From Caldifarciminota bacterium (lineage in GTDB: Bacteria > Hydrothermota > Hydrothermia > WGAB01): a stretch of DNA of 61,355 nt. This document shows, piece by piece, positions 18,747 through 26,292 of this stretch. The notes under the pieces are model-generated. The model saw only the letters and a program-made list of their open reading frames with translations. It did not search any database and was not told the origin of the DNA. The position numbers and the translations under genes are program-made. The DNA is taken from the NCBI GenBank assembly GCA_015490555.1, contig WFXO01000006.1:1-61355 (forward strand), in the 5' to 3' direction. Position 1 is the first letter of the stretch. The number at the start of each line of letters is the position of its first letter.

Positions 18747-20774
18747 CTAAGGGAGAATGGCTTCGAGGGTGGATCGCTGGAGTTTGATCTCAGGGAGGGC
18801 CGTGATCCAGATCTTGAAGTCGTAAATCCAGATGCCCCCAAAGGTCGACCACCGGAAGGAGGCCCGAAAACAGTGTAAGTCTCGTTCCAAACTCAAACTC
18901 TGATCGATCATTTCATGGGTCACAAAGTTATACCCGGTCTGGTAAGAGACACGCCAGTACTTCGTAAGGTTTCCGGAGAGGGAGAGTGTGAGGTAGTTCC
19001 GGGCCGGTTCTTTCCGATAAGTATGATTGACAGTGACACTCCACCGAAGGGGACGCTGTGAGAGGGTATCCGTGGATATCTCTTCCGATGGCTGGAGCAT
19101 GGCAGACCATCGGGCCGACGTGATTACCTCGATGCTCGACCAGCGCCGAGTTTCTGGGTCGTATTGTGTGTTACCTCGGATGGTAATCTTAGAACCCGGG
19201 AAAAGTTGTGCTGTCACCGTGATCGGTGTGATCTTTTGCCCTTCGGATTTCAGGTTATAGGAGAACTGGAGGCTGGAGGTCAAAAAGGTCACCCGACGCT
19301 CTTGATCCCCCCACTTGATTTTGGCTTGGTATTCGTTCGACAGGGAGAAGGACCCTTGATGAAACCCATTCAGAGGCGTGTGACCCCGGAAAGGGTCGAT
19401 CCATCCCTGGTCGATGTCAGGCCGGAACCGGTAGGTCAAGGTCGGACGGAGCACCTGCAAGATCCGTTGGACCGGACCGATCCCAAATTTTGAAAGGCCG
19501 TATAAAACCGTGGTCACCGAGGTCTGGAAGGTGGGGACCATCCGGAGCCGATAGGAGGTCCCTAAGGTGTCATGATCGTAGAGCGTTACGACCCAGGAAA
19601 GGCTTGGGTTCAGTTGGAAATACCGGAAGAACCGCCAGGGCATCTGGAGATTCCCGGTATGCTCGGCGACCCAGCGGTATGCTGGGAGGTCTTGTGTGAT
19701 CCCCCGTTCGAACAGGTTTTGGGTGGAGATTTGGACGGGCCCTATACTGAGGCTGGGGAGGCTCAGGGACCATCGGGGAAGGGTGCGACTGAGTGTATTG
19801 CGGACCAGATCACGCCGGTCCTCTGCAACGAGACTCATCGTGAGATTTCGCCATCGCCTCGTGTAAGAAACATAGGATACGAGTTCAGTCTGGAGCCACT
19901 CTTGCTTCTCCTCAGAATAGTCGTAGATGTAGTTCTTGTCGGAGACGTAGGAGACCTTAGCAACGAGTCGCCCCTGAGGACCGAGGTCTTGGGAGTGGTT
20001 CCCAAAGATAGACCAGCGTCGTTTGCGGGGAGACAACTCTTCGGCCCAACTCGCTGTCCACCGGCCTTCCAGGAGACCGTAAACCTTGTATGGCAAGGTG
20101 AAAGACAGACGAGGCCCCCGCTTTTCGATCAAATCCAGGGCCACCGTGAGGTCCATATAGTTGTTGATTGCCCAGTAATAAGCCAGGTTCCGGATATAGA
20201 AGCCGTCTTGGCTTTGTCGGCCGTACCGCGGTGTTAAAAAGCCGGATTTCCGCTGGTTGGCGACCGGGAAATACCAGAAAGGCAATTCCAGGATGGGGAT
20301 GCCCATGATCTTGAAGATCACCGGCGACGCGATGGCCATGTCATCTTCAAACACCCGCATTTTCGGCGAATAAAATACATAGTGGGGCGGGGTTTCATCA
20401 CAGGTCGTAAAAGTTCCTTCCTCAATAATCACCTCATGGGGCCCGGTCCGATAGAATCGACGTCCCAAGAGATACCCTTTTTCAATATGGGTTCGACTGT
20501 CAAAGGAAATGCCGTGCTCGGTCTCGATGTTGTAAAACAGGGAATCTCCGCGGAGGGTGTCCTTTTGTCCGAGGACAAGGACAAAACCCTTGTAGGCGCG
20601 GAGTTTTTTGTCCTGAGTCCAATAGAGGATGGAGTCTGCCCAGAGTTGGGTCTTGCCTGATTGTACAAAGGCAGAATCTTGAAGGATCACCAAGTTTTGG
20701 GGGCGATGATAGGTGATGAACCGAGCGCGGAACTGAACGGGACCGGCAAGGAGCATGAGAAGAAGAAGCGCCAT
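18747..20774 (-). CDS. lptD: LPS-assembly outer-membrane protein LptD
   Basis: LptD inserts lipopolysaccharide into the outer leaflet of the outer membrane. The 675-aa product has a signal peptide (MALLLLMLLAGPVQF) and an N-terminal OstA/LptA-like jellyroll (ADSILYWTQDKKLRAYKGFV). The conserved transition GTFTTCDETPPHYVF and the linker LELPFWYFPVANQRKSGFLT follow, then a beta barrel to the end with YDFKIWI near the C-terminus. It is shorter than proteobacterial LptD (about 780 aa). No partner lptE is nearby. The start has no ribosome-binding site, and a -10-like box lies 8 nt away, so the mRNA may be leaderless. Confidence 0.88.
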   Translation of the reverse strand: MALLLLMLLAGPVQFRARFITYHRPQNLVILQDSAFVQSGKTQLWADSILYWTQDKKLRAYKGFVLVLGQKDTLRGDSLFYNIETEHGISFDSRTHIEKGYLLGRRFYRTGPHEVIIEEGTFTTCDETPPHYVFYSPKMRVFEDDMAIASPVIFKIMGIPILELPFWYFPVANQRKSGFLTPRYGRQSQDGFYIRNLAYYWAINNYMDLTVALDLIEKRGPRLSFTLPYKVYGLLEGRWTASWAEELSPRKRRWSIFGNHSQDLGPQGRLVAKVSYVSDKNYIYDYSEEKQEWLQTELVSYVSYTRRWRNLTMSLVAEDRRDLVRNTLSRTLPRWSLSLPSLSIGPVQISTQNLFERGITQDLPAYRWVAEHTGNLQMPWRFFRYFQLNPSLSWVVTLYDHDTLGTSYRLRMVPTFQTSVTTVLYGLSKFGIGPVQRILQVLRPTLTYRFRPDIDQGWIDPFRGHTPLNGFHQGSFSLSNEYQAKIKWGDQERRVTFLTSSLQFSYNLKSEGQKITPITVTAQLFPGSKITIRGNTQYDPETRRWSSIEVITSARWSAMLQPSEEISTDTLSQRPLRWSVTVNHTYRKEPARNYLTLSLSGNLTKYWRVSYQTGYNFVTHEMIDQSLSLERDLHCFRASFRWSTFGGIWIYDFKIWITALPEIKLQRSTLEAILP

Positions 20775-20782
20775 AGGGCATA

Positions 20783-20811
20783 AAATTAATGGGCCGATGC
20801 AGGACCGTCAA
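20783..20811 (-). promoter_or_regulatory. Candidate leaderless-type promoter of lptD
   Basis: On the minus strand TTGACG (20806-20811) and TAATTT (20783-20788) are 17 nt apart, and the lptD ATG (20774) comes 8 nt after the -10. Transcription would begin at or next to the start codon. The -35 lies inside the first codons of the divergent tsaE gene. The -10 is weak (3 of 6). Confidence 0.45.
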
Positions 20812-21294
20812 GCCATTCGATATATCAGTCATGCAGAACATGAGACCCTTGCCTTGGGGGAAACCCTGGCTTCGTATTTGGTACCCCCCATGACGGTCGC
20901 TCTTTTTGGGCCCTTGGGGAGCGGCAAAACGGTGTTTGTCCGAGGGATTGCCAGAGGTCTGGGGATTGCTCGGGTTCGAAGCCCGAGTTTTCTTCTCATG
21001 CTCAAATACGAGGGGAGAGAACATGCACTTTACCACCTGGATCTTTATCGCTTAGAGCAGTGGGAGGAGTTGGTCCACCTTGGGGTCCTGGAGGTCTTTG
21101 AATATGGGTTGGTGGCCGTAGAGTGGGCCGATCGGATCCTGGATCTTTTACCCCCGGACCGGATCGAAGTCCACCTGGCCTTCCAAAATCAAGGCCGGAA
21201 GATTTCCCTCCTGGGGACCGGTCCACGATCTGGCCAGATTGTCCAAGCCCTGGTCGATCGGATTAACCCTCGTTTACAATCTCGAAATCCTTAA
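20797..21294 (+). CDS. tsaE: tRNA threonylcarbamoyladenosine biosynthesis ATPase TsaE
   Basis: TsaE is the P-loop ATPase that works with TsaB/TsaD/TsaC to make t6A37 in ANN-decoding tRNAs. The 165-aa product has the Walker A loop (ALFGPLGSGKTVFVRGIARG), the family SPSFLL segment, HLDLYRLE and the conserved VAVEWADRI. The ATG at 20797 is preferred; an upstream in-frame ATG (20755) would overlap lptD and add unconserved residues. No ribosome-binding site is visible; TAAAAT lies 10 nt upstream. The start is 22 bp from the divergent lptD start, and the end overlaps the convergent birA by 32 bp. Confidence 0.92.
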   Translation: MQDRQAIRYISHAEHETLALGETLASYLVPPMTVALFGPLGSGKTVFVRGIARGLGIARVRSPSFLLMLKYEGREHALYHLDLYRLEQWEELVHLGVLEVFEYGLVAVEWADRILDLLPPDRIEVHLAFQNQGRKISLLGTGPRSGQIVQALVDRINPRLQSRNP

Positions 21295-21985
21295 GAAAAG
21301 CCAACGACTCCACGCGCTCACCAGAGGGTGTGTTGAGAATCATTTGGAAATCCAGGGTCACCTCTTGAAGAATTCCCTGTATCCGCTGGTCACGGATTGT
21401 CACTGCCACAAGGTGTCCCCGCCCATAAAGCCATGCGTTGACCTGAGGAATCCACCCGGAGGGTGGGGGAGAGGAGGACTGCGTGTAATTCCATAGATGT
21501 TCGGCAATCCAGGGATAAACTTCCGTGTGCTCAATCTTTTGGCCCAGGACCTGAAAGATGGACGTTGCTTTTTCCTGAAGGGAGGGTGGAAACGAGGAGA
21601 TGTTGGTATTCAGTCCAATCCCTGCCACGGCAGTCCGATTTTTGATTTCAATGAGGATGCCGCCCAGTTTTTTGTTGTGAAGGATGAGGTCATTCGGGAG
21701 TTTGATTTGGATAGGGAGGAACGTAAGGGCTCGGAGACGCGCTGCGGTGACGTAGGCGGTCCAGAGACTCAGCCCCGGAAGGCATTGGAAGGAAATGCCG
21801 CCCAGGGCGACAGAAAACCATAGCCCCCCTTCGGGAGAGAACCAGGAATGGGTTCCCCGTCCCCGGCCACGGGTTTGACGGACAGCCAAGACGATAAACG
21901 GCGGGGAGTAGCCCTGACGAAGAAGGTCAAACGCCATATCATTGGTCGAGGGGAGGGAATCGTATTGGAATGTTGCGATTTTCAT
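21263..21985 (-). CDS. birA: Biotin--[acetyl-CoA-carboxylase] ligase, catalytic form
   Basis: It attaches biotin to the carboxyl-carrier protein. The 240-aa product is the catalytic domain without the DNA-binding repressor part. It starts directly at the SLPSTNDMAFDLL motif, has the biotinyl-AMP loop VRQTRGRGRGTHSW, the active lysine in QIKLPNDLILHNKKLGGILI and a C-terminal SH3-like cap. The ATG lies only 5 nt after the CCA end of tRNA-Val, so there is no room for a leader or a ribosome-binding site outside the tRNA. Processing of the tRNA would leave an almost leaderless birA mRNA. The 3' end overlaps tsaE. Confidence 0.93.
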   Translation of the reverse strand: MKIATFQYDSLPSTNDMAFDLLRQGYSPPFIVLAVRQTRGRGRGTHSWFSPEGGLWFSVALGGISFQCLPGLSLWTAYVTAARLRALTFLPIQIKLPNDLILHNKKLGGILIEIKNRTAVAGIGLNTNISSFPPSLQEKATSIFQVLGQKIEHTEVYPWIAEHLWNYTQSSSPPPSGWIPQVNAWLYGRGHLVAVTIRDQRIQGILQEVTLDFQMILNTPSGERVESLAFLKDFEIVNEG

Positions 21986-21990
21986 TCTGA

Positions 21991-22067
21991 TGGTGGGCGG
22001 TGGAGGACTCGAACCTCCGACCTCTGGTATGTGAAACCAGCGTTCTCACCAGCTGAACTAACCGCCC
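21991..22067 (-). tRNA. tRNA-Val (anticodon CAC), CCA encoded
   Basis: The minus-strand sequence folds into a full cloverleaf. The 7-bp acceptor stem is GGGCGGT/ACCGCCC, the D arm contains AGCTGGTGAGA, the anticodon stem is CTGGT/ACCAG with loop TTCACAT (anticodon CAC, reads GUG), and the T arm is GGAGG-TTCGAGT-CCTCC. Discriminator A is followed by a genomically encoded CCA. The length is 77 nt including CCA. It is the first element of a unit whose next gene, birA, starts 5 nt downstream. Confidence 0.96.
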
Positions 22068-22078
22068 GTGTGTCTACA

Positions 22079-22107
22079 ATTTTATCCGTCCCTTTCTAAG
22101 GATGCAA
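22079..22107 (-). promoter_or_regulatory. Candidate promoter of the tRNA-Val/birA unit
   Basis: TTGCAT (22102-22107), 17-nt spacer and TAAAAT (22079-22084) on the minus strand, 11 nt before the tRNA 5' end. The predicted start point leaves a leader of only a few nucleotides. The rest of the 190-bp gap to the ligase gene (22108-22257) shows only a 4-bp hairpin plus T-run near 22176-22191, too weak to call a terminator. Confidence 0.55.
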
Positions 22108-22257
22108 GCCTCCAAGAATATGACAATTTTGAATGTGGAGTGCTCAAAGAGGATGATTTCCACATCCACTGTATAAAAATCACCTCGGGTGTCGTTTTCC
22201 ACAAGGTGTGCGGAAAGAGTTCCCCGGCTAACGCTTTTCTTCCTAAAGATGGAGCCT

Positions 22258-23478
22258 TTAAAGTCTCGATTTTGTCCGGAAGTAAAAGGTTTGGCCTTCA
22301 GGATGGGGGAGTTCTTGAAGTTTCCCCTGGCGGATCAACTCGGAGAGCAGGTGACTGAAGAGAACAACCGGAATCCGTGTATGGGTCCAGATAAAGGCCC
22401 GGGGAGCGATGACGTCCACCTGGTCTAACAGCATTTCCTGAAGGTCCAGGAAGGGCGCAGGCTGTCGAGGCTCAGCCCGGCGAACAAAATCCGGAAACGG
22501 ATCGGGAGCCATGAGGAGTTTGCCGAGTTCATAGGTCACGACCCATGGATCTGGGACCTCCCGGTACAAGGCCAGCACCATATCAGCCTGGGTCACGCGT
22601 TTCCTCGCCATCTCCGTGATGAGGGGGAAGTCCCCTGAATAGCCTAAAGCCTTGGCAGATTCTCGGATTTTGTCTTTGAGGGAAAGAACAATTTCTGAAA
22701 CGGGCTGGATTTCTCCCATCCATCGAAACTGGGCACGGAGTCCATGCGTCAAGGCCTGGTACCGGTTGATCAAATACTCGAGATAACGTTCACGCGTCAG
22801 AGCGATCCCATCAGCCGAGAAGACGTGAGCCACTACAAACGGGACAAATTCCAGCAAAAAGGTGGTGGAAATGGGGGCGTCTGCGACACGGACTTGAAGG
22901 GTTGGGTGTCGGTCAAGCCCGCTATCCATAATGTCGATACCCCAAGACCATTGTTGAGCCTCCAAAGACCCGGCGGAGGGGAAAGGGCTGGCGGCCCAAC
23001 CGGCATTGTCCCACATCCGGAGACTCTGATGCCGTCCCGGGGGGCGGTAGGGATTGATCGGGGAAGAGACCGCCATGGCCAGCCAGATCGGCGACCAGTA
23101 GATGAGATCCTGGATCCGCTGTTCCAGCATTTCCAGGTCATAAAAGGTTCCCACATGGATGTGGAGCCCCAACACACCCCCTATCTTTGGGACAGTCCCC
23201 GAAATCACAGGCAGCAGGTCCTCTTTTTGACATTGTCGGGTAAGGCTCTTCAAGGCCCCTGAAAGTCGGTGCTTCAGTTCCTGGACATCCCGGAGGATCC
23301 CGGCGCGTAACTCCAGAAGGGTTGCATTCACTTCAAAAAGAAAATCCGTTCCAACCCGAAGCGCCGGATTCTCTCGCTGGATCTCGTGGGCCACTTTCAA
23401 AACAACCGATTTTTCGACAGGGAGCCCGTTGGCCTTGAGAAGCAGGAGTTCCCACTCAAAAGAGAAGGTTCGGTTCAT
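22258..23478 (-). CDS. GCS2-family carboxylate-amine ligase-like protein
   Basis: A 406-aa protein resembling the glutamate-cysteine ligase type 2 (YbdK/GshA-like) fold. It has an N-terminal FxxExE-like strand (TFSFEWELLLL), an ELRAGILRD segment, the family GLHIHVG motif (residues 104-110) and SPINPYRPPGRHQSLRMWD. These match the ATP-grasp-like core that couples a carboxylate to an amine. The substrate is unknown; glutathione or another gamma-glutamyl compound is possible. The ATG at 23478 has GGGAGG upstream and overlaps the previous gene by 23 bp. It is the last gene of the tnaA-pyk run. Sequence identity to characterised members looks low. Confidence 0.65.
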   Translation of the reverse strand: MNRTFSFEWELLLLKANGLPVEKSVVLKVAHEIQRENPALRVGTDFLFEVNATLLELRAGILRDVQELKHRLSGALKSLTRQCQKEDLLPVISGTVPKIGGVLGLHIHVGTFYDLEMLEQRIQDLIYWSPIWLAMAVSSPINPYRPPGRHQSLRMWDNAGWAASPFPSAGSLEAQQWSWGIDIMDSGLDRHPTLQVRVADAPISTTFLLEFVPFVVAHVFSADGIALTRERYLEYLINRYQALTHGLRAQFRWMGEIQPVSEIVLSLKDKIRESAKALGYSGDFPLITEMARKRVTQADMVLALYREVPDPWVVTYELGKLLMAPDPFPDFVRRAEPRQPAPFLDLQEMLLDQVDVIAPRAFIWTHTRIPVVLFSHLLSELIRQGKLQELPHPEGQTFYFRTKSRL

Positions 23479-24802
23479 CAGGAGACCTCCCAGTTTTCTG
23501 AACATCCCTTTCGTTGCCCTCCGGCAAGAAGTAGAAGGGCGTTCCTTCAATCCATCGAGCCTCATGTGGCTTCTCAAGTGTGAAACCGATCTGCCCCTTG
23601 GGAACTTGGAGGGACATTCCGTTGTTCCCACTATTGAGGTTTTTCCCGATGGCGACTGTAAACGTCCACTTCTGGTGGACCCACCGTTTGGGTTTTCCTT
23701 TCCATGCCGGAAGTCGGAAGTCGACGACCGGCCCCTCAGGATAACTGAGTAAGCGAGGGTGGACTGGCTCTGGGAAGTGGACAAGGGCGCACAGAGGCTC
23801 TTGAACGATGCCTAAAAGTGGAAAAGACCACTCATGGACTTCTTGGGCATGACTAAACCGAGCCGGGGGAGCAGCCCAGAGTACGTCTTCGCGGTACGGT
23901 GTACGGTAGACCACCCGAAAACGCAGGTCTTCGGGGTGCGGAAAGGCCCACTGGAGGCGTGGTGTTTGGTGAGAAGTCTGTTTGGAAGCAATGTGGATCT
24001 CTACCTGGAAAATGGGGTGTTGAGGAATCAAGCGAATCCGGGCCTCTACCCAGAGTTTCTTTTTCTTTTTCCGAAGGCCGATCTCCAGCCGGTTCCGTGG
24101 CCACCACACCTCCATGTCTTCTAACCAAGGTTTCTGGTCCGAGAGCGAGAGACCCAGTCCAAAAGGGACCAAAGCCTTACTGGCAAAGTGGTATTCTGCC
24201 GAAGGCTTCCAGACACTCTGTCCGGTCCCCATATCCTGGAGGAGAACCACGCGTCCTCCCTTCGGATCGACCCCCAGCCGGAGAAGCCCATTTTCGAGAT
24301 AATACCAGGTGCGGCCGTAAATCAGTCCAGGGCCTGAATATCGATGGACACCCCTTTGAGGGGCCAGGATGGCCCGATCCACGGTCCGTCCATCGACTTT
24401 GAGGATGAGTTGCCGGGGACGATGCTTGCGAGGCCGGAGTTGGATTTGGGCCAGGGGATCTCTCCCGCCGTCCAACCGGCGACTTCCCTCCCAGAGACTC
24501 CAGAGGAGCCCCTGAGGATTGTAGAGGGTGATGGAATGATGTTCGTCAAAGAGGGGTCGTTCAAAATAGACGGGCTGGAGGATGTTTCGACTTTCTTCTG
24601 CGGTCAATAAAAGTTGTTCGCCCCGGCGGGGGATCCGCCAAAAAATGCGTTCGATCCACCCGGTCCGACCCTTGACGCCGACTTTCCCAAGGGTTCCGGG
24701 AAGGGCCCCTTGGATCCGGACCTGAAGCCGGCACCGGTGGAACCCTTCAGCAGTGGTCTCCAGACACCAAACATTCAACACCTTTGCCAGAAGCCAAAAC
24801 AT
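23456..24802 (-). CDS. Unknown protein, possible galactose-mutarotase-like beta-sandwich
   Basis: I do not recognise this 448-aa protein. It is rich in aromatic, Arg and Pro residues and looks all-beta. A central part (LENGLLRLGVDPKGGRVVLL, then DMGTGQSVWKP) resembles the start of the mutarotase-like domain found at the C-terminus of family 38 and 57 glycoside hydrolases. No catalytic motif or transmembrane segment is obvious. The ATG at 24802 (MFWLLAKVLNVW) is 44 nt after the pyk stop, with AAGGG close by. Longer in-frame starts would lie inside pyk. Its end overlaps the GCS2-like gene by 23 bp, so the two are probably translated together. Confidence 0.6.
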   Translation of the reverse strand: MFWLLAKVLNVWCLETTAEGFHRCRLQVRIQGALPGTLGKVGVKGRTGWIERIFWRIPRRGEQLLLTAEESRNILQPVYFERPLFDEHHSITLYNPQGLLWSLWEGSRRLDGGRDPLAQIQLRPRKHRPRQLILKVDGRTVDRAILAPQRGVHRYSGPGLIYGRTWYYLENGLLRLGVDPKGGRVVLLQDMGTGQSVWKPSAEYHFASKALVPFGLGLSLSDQKPWLEDMEVWWPRNRLEIGLRKKKKKLWVEARIRLIPQHPIFQVEIHIASKQTSHQTPRLQWAFPHPEDLRFRVVYRTPYREDVLWAAPPARFSHAQEVHEWSFPLLGIVQEPLCALVHFPEPVHPRLLSYPEGPVVDFRLPAWKGKPKRWVHQKWTFTVAIGKNLNSGNNGMSLQVPKGQIGFTLEKPHEARWIEGTPFYFLPEGNERDVQKTGRSPDEPNLLF

Positions 24803-24846
24803 GCCCTTTAGGATATCTTCGGTGTATAGGATTTTCAAGGATTGGA

Positions 24847-26292
24847 TTACAATTCGGGGGTCTTCGAGCGGGGACCGGGAGGGGGACATTCGCGAATCGC
24901 CAACGTGTTGGTGATGCCAGGCCGCTCCATGGGGAGCCCCAACAGAAAGATGAGAAAGCCGGGCTTGTCGATCTGGATATGTTGTTGAATCCAGGCTTGT
25001 GCTTCCTCTTCTAAGGCCGAGAAGTTTTTGACCGTGGACAGGACGGGGAGAACCCCATACGCAAAGGTCAACCGCCGTGCGGTGTCTCTTCTCGGGGTCA
25101 AGGCCAGGATAGGGACCTTTGGTCGTCGTTTTGCTACCCGGAGTGCGGTGGAGCCGGAATAGGTCGGGGTGACGATCATGAGGGTCGAGAGTTGAGAGGA
25201 GACGGTTACGCAAACCTCTGCCAAGATCTCGTTGGGATCGTCGTGAGGACCGTGGAGTGTGGGGAACGCAAGATGCCGTTCCGCCTCTATGAAGATCCGA
25301 TGTGCCCATTGGACGGTTTCCACTGGATAGGAACCGATGGCGGTTTCTTCGGACAGCAAGATTCCGTCGGCTCCGTCCATGGCCGCTTGGAACACATCCG
25401 TGACTTCGGCTCGGGTCGGTCGTGCATGATCGACCATCGAAGCCATGGTTTGGGTCGCCACAAAGACAGGTTTGCTTTTTCGCCGTGCGATCCGGATGAT
25501 CCTGCGCTGTTCGAAAGGGAGTTGTACCAGGGGAATGGCGATGCCCAAGTCTCCTCGTGCCACGATGATGCCATCGGCCAGGTCGACAATATCCTCGAGT
25601 TGGGACAGGGCCTCGCGTCGTTCGATTTTGGCGAAAAGCATGATCTTTCGATCCGCCTTTTCGAGGAGTTTTCGGGCGTCTTCCAGGTTTTCCGGGGTCT
25701 GGACATAGGAAAGGGCAATGCCATCAAAGCCCGCACGAATCCCCAGTTCTAGGAGTTCACGGTCCCGATCGGTCAGGGAGGGGAGTTTGGGTCCGTCTGC
25801 GAAGGTCACTCCCTTCCCGGCCAAAAGCAACCCGCCTTTTCGAACGAGGGTTCGAGTCGGCGGCCCTGGATCTTGAACTTCTAACTCGATATCTCCATCT
25901 CCTAAAAAGATGCGATCTCCGGGCTTCAATCCTTTGGAGAACCCGGGCCACCGGACCTGGACCCCTTCCGATGTGCCCAGCCGTTCTTCTTCGTAAAGAT
26001 AGAAGATTTGACCCTTTTCAAGGCGAAGGGAGGTCCCTTGGATGGGCCCAATTCGAACTTTGGGACCGGGTAAATCTTGAAGAACTGCCAGGGTTTTGCC
26101 GGTCTCCCTTTCAATTCTGCGGATCTCTTGCAAGATCTCGAGATGGTGTTCTGGTGTCCCGTGGCTGAAGTTCAGCCGGAAAATCTGCGCACCGGCCTCT
26201 ACCAAAGCCCGGAGCGTTTCCGGTGCCTCAGAAGCCGGCCCCACAGTGGCCATGATCTTCGACTTCCGGATTTCTTCAACGCGCTGTTTCAT
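24847..26292 (-). CDS. pyk: Pyruvate kinase
   Basis: It transfers phosphate from phosphoenolpyruvate to ADP, giving pyruvate and ATP at the end of glycolysis. The 481-aa product begins MKQRVEEIRKSKIMATVGPA. It carries the active-site elements FRLNFSHG, DLPGPKVRIG, the metal-binding region IMLFAKIERREA, the mobile segment DGIIVARGDLGIAI and ATQTMASM. The C-terminal domain (VTPTYSGSTALRVAKRRPKV) is complete but short. The ATG at 26292 overlaps the tnaA stop by 4 bp (ATGA), with GGAGG 12 nt upstream. Translational coupling to tryptophanase is unusual and places two pyruvate-forming enzymes under one promoter. Confidence 0.96.
   Translation of the reverse strand: MKQRVEEIRKSKIMATVGPASEAPETLRALVEAGAQIFRLNFSHGTPEHHLEILQEIRRIERETGKTLAVLQDLPGPKVRIGPIQGTSLRLEKGQIFYLYEEERLGTSEGVQVRWPGFSKGLKPGDRIFLGDGDIELEVQDPGPPTRTLVRKGGLLLAGKGVTFADGPKLPSLTDRDRELLELGIRAGFDGIALSYVQTPENLEDARKLLEKADRKIMLFAKIERREALSQLEDIVDLADGIIVARGDLGIAIPLVQLPFEQRRIIRIARRKSKPVFVATQTMASMVDHARPTRAEVTDVFQAAMDGADGILLSEETAIGSYPVETVQWAHRIFIEAERHLAFPTLHGPHDDPNEILAEVCVTVSSQLSTLMIVTPTYSGSTALRVAKRRPKVPILALTPRRDTARRLTFAYGVLPVLSTVKNFSALEEEAQAWIQQHIQIDKPGFLIFLLGLPMERPGITNTLAIRECPPPGPRSKTPEL

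Noticed and set aside
22176..22191. Hairpin CACC-TCG-GGTG plus T-run after the GCS2-like gene
   Set aside because: A 4-bp stem is too short for a credible intrinsic terminator.
24803..25309. N-terminal extension of the unknown 448-aa protein
   Set aside because: It would run through the 3' half of pyk in another frame; the extra residues are low-complexity Arg/Ser/Pro typical of out-of-frame translation.
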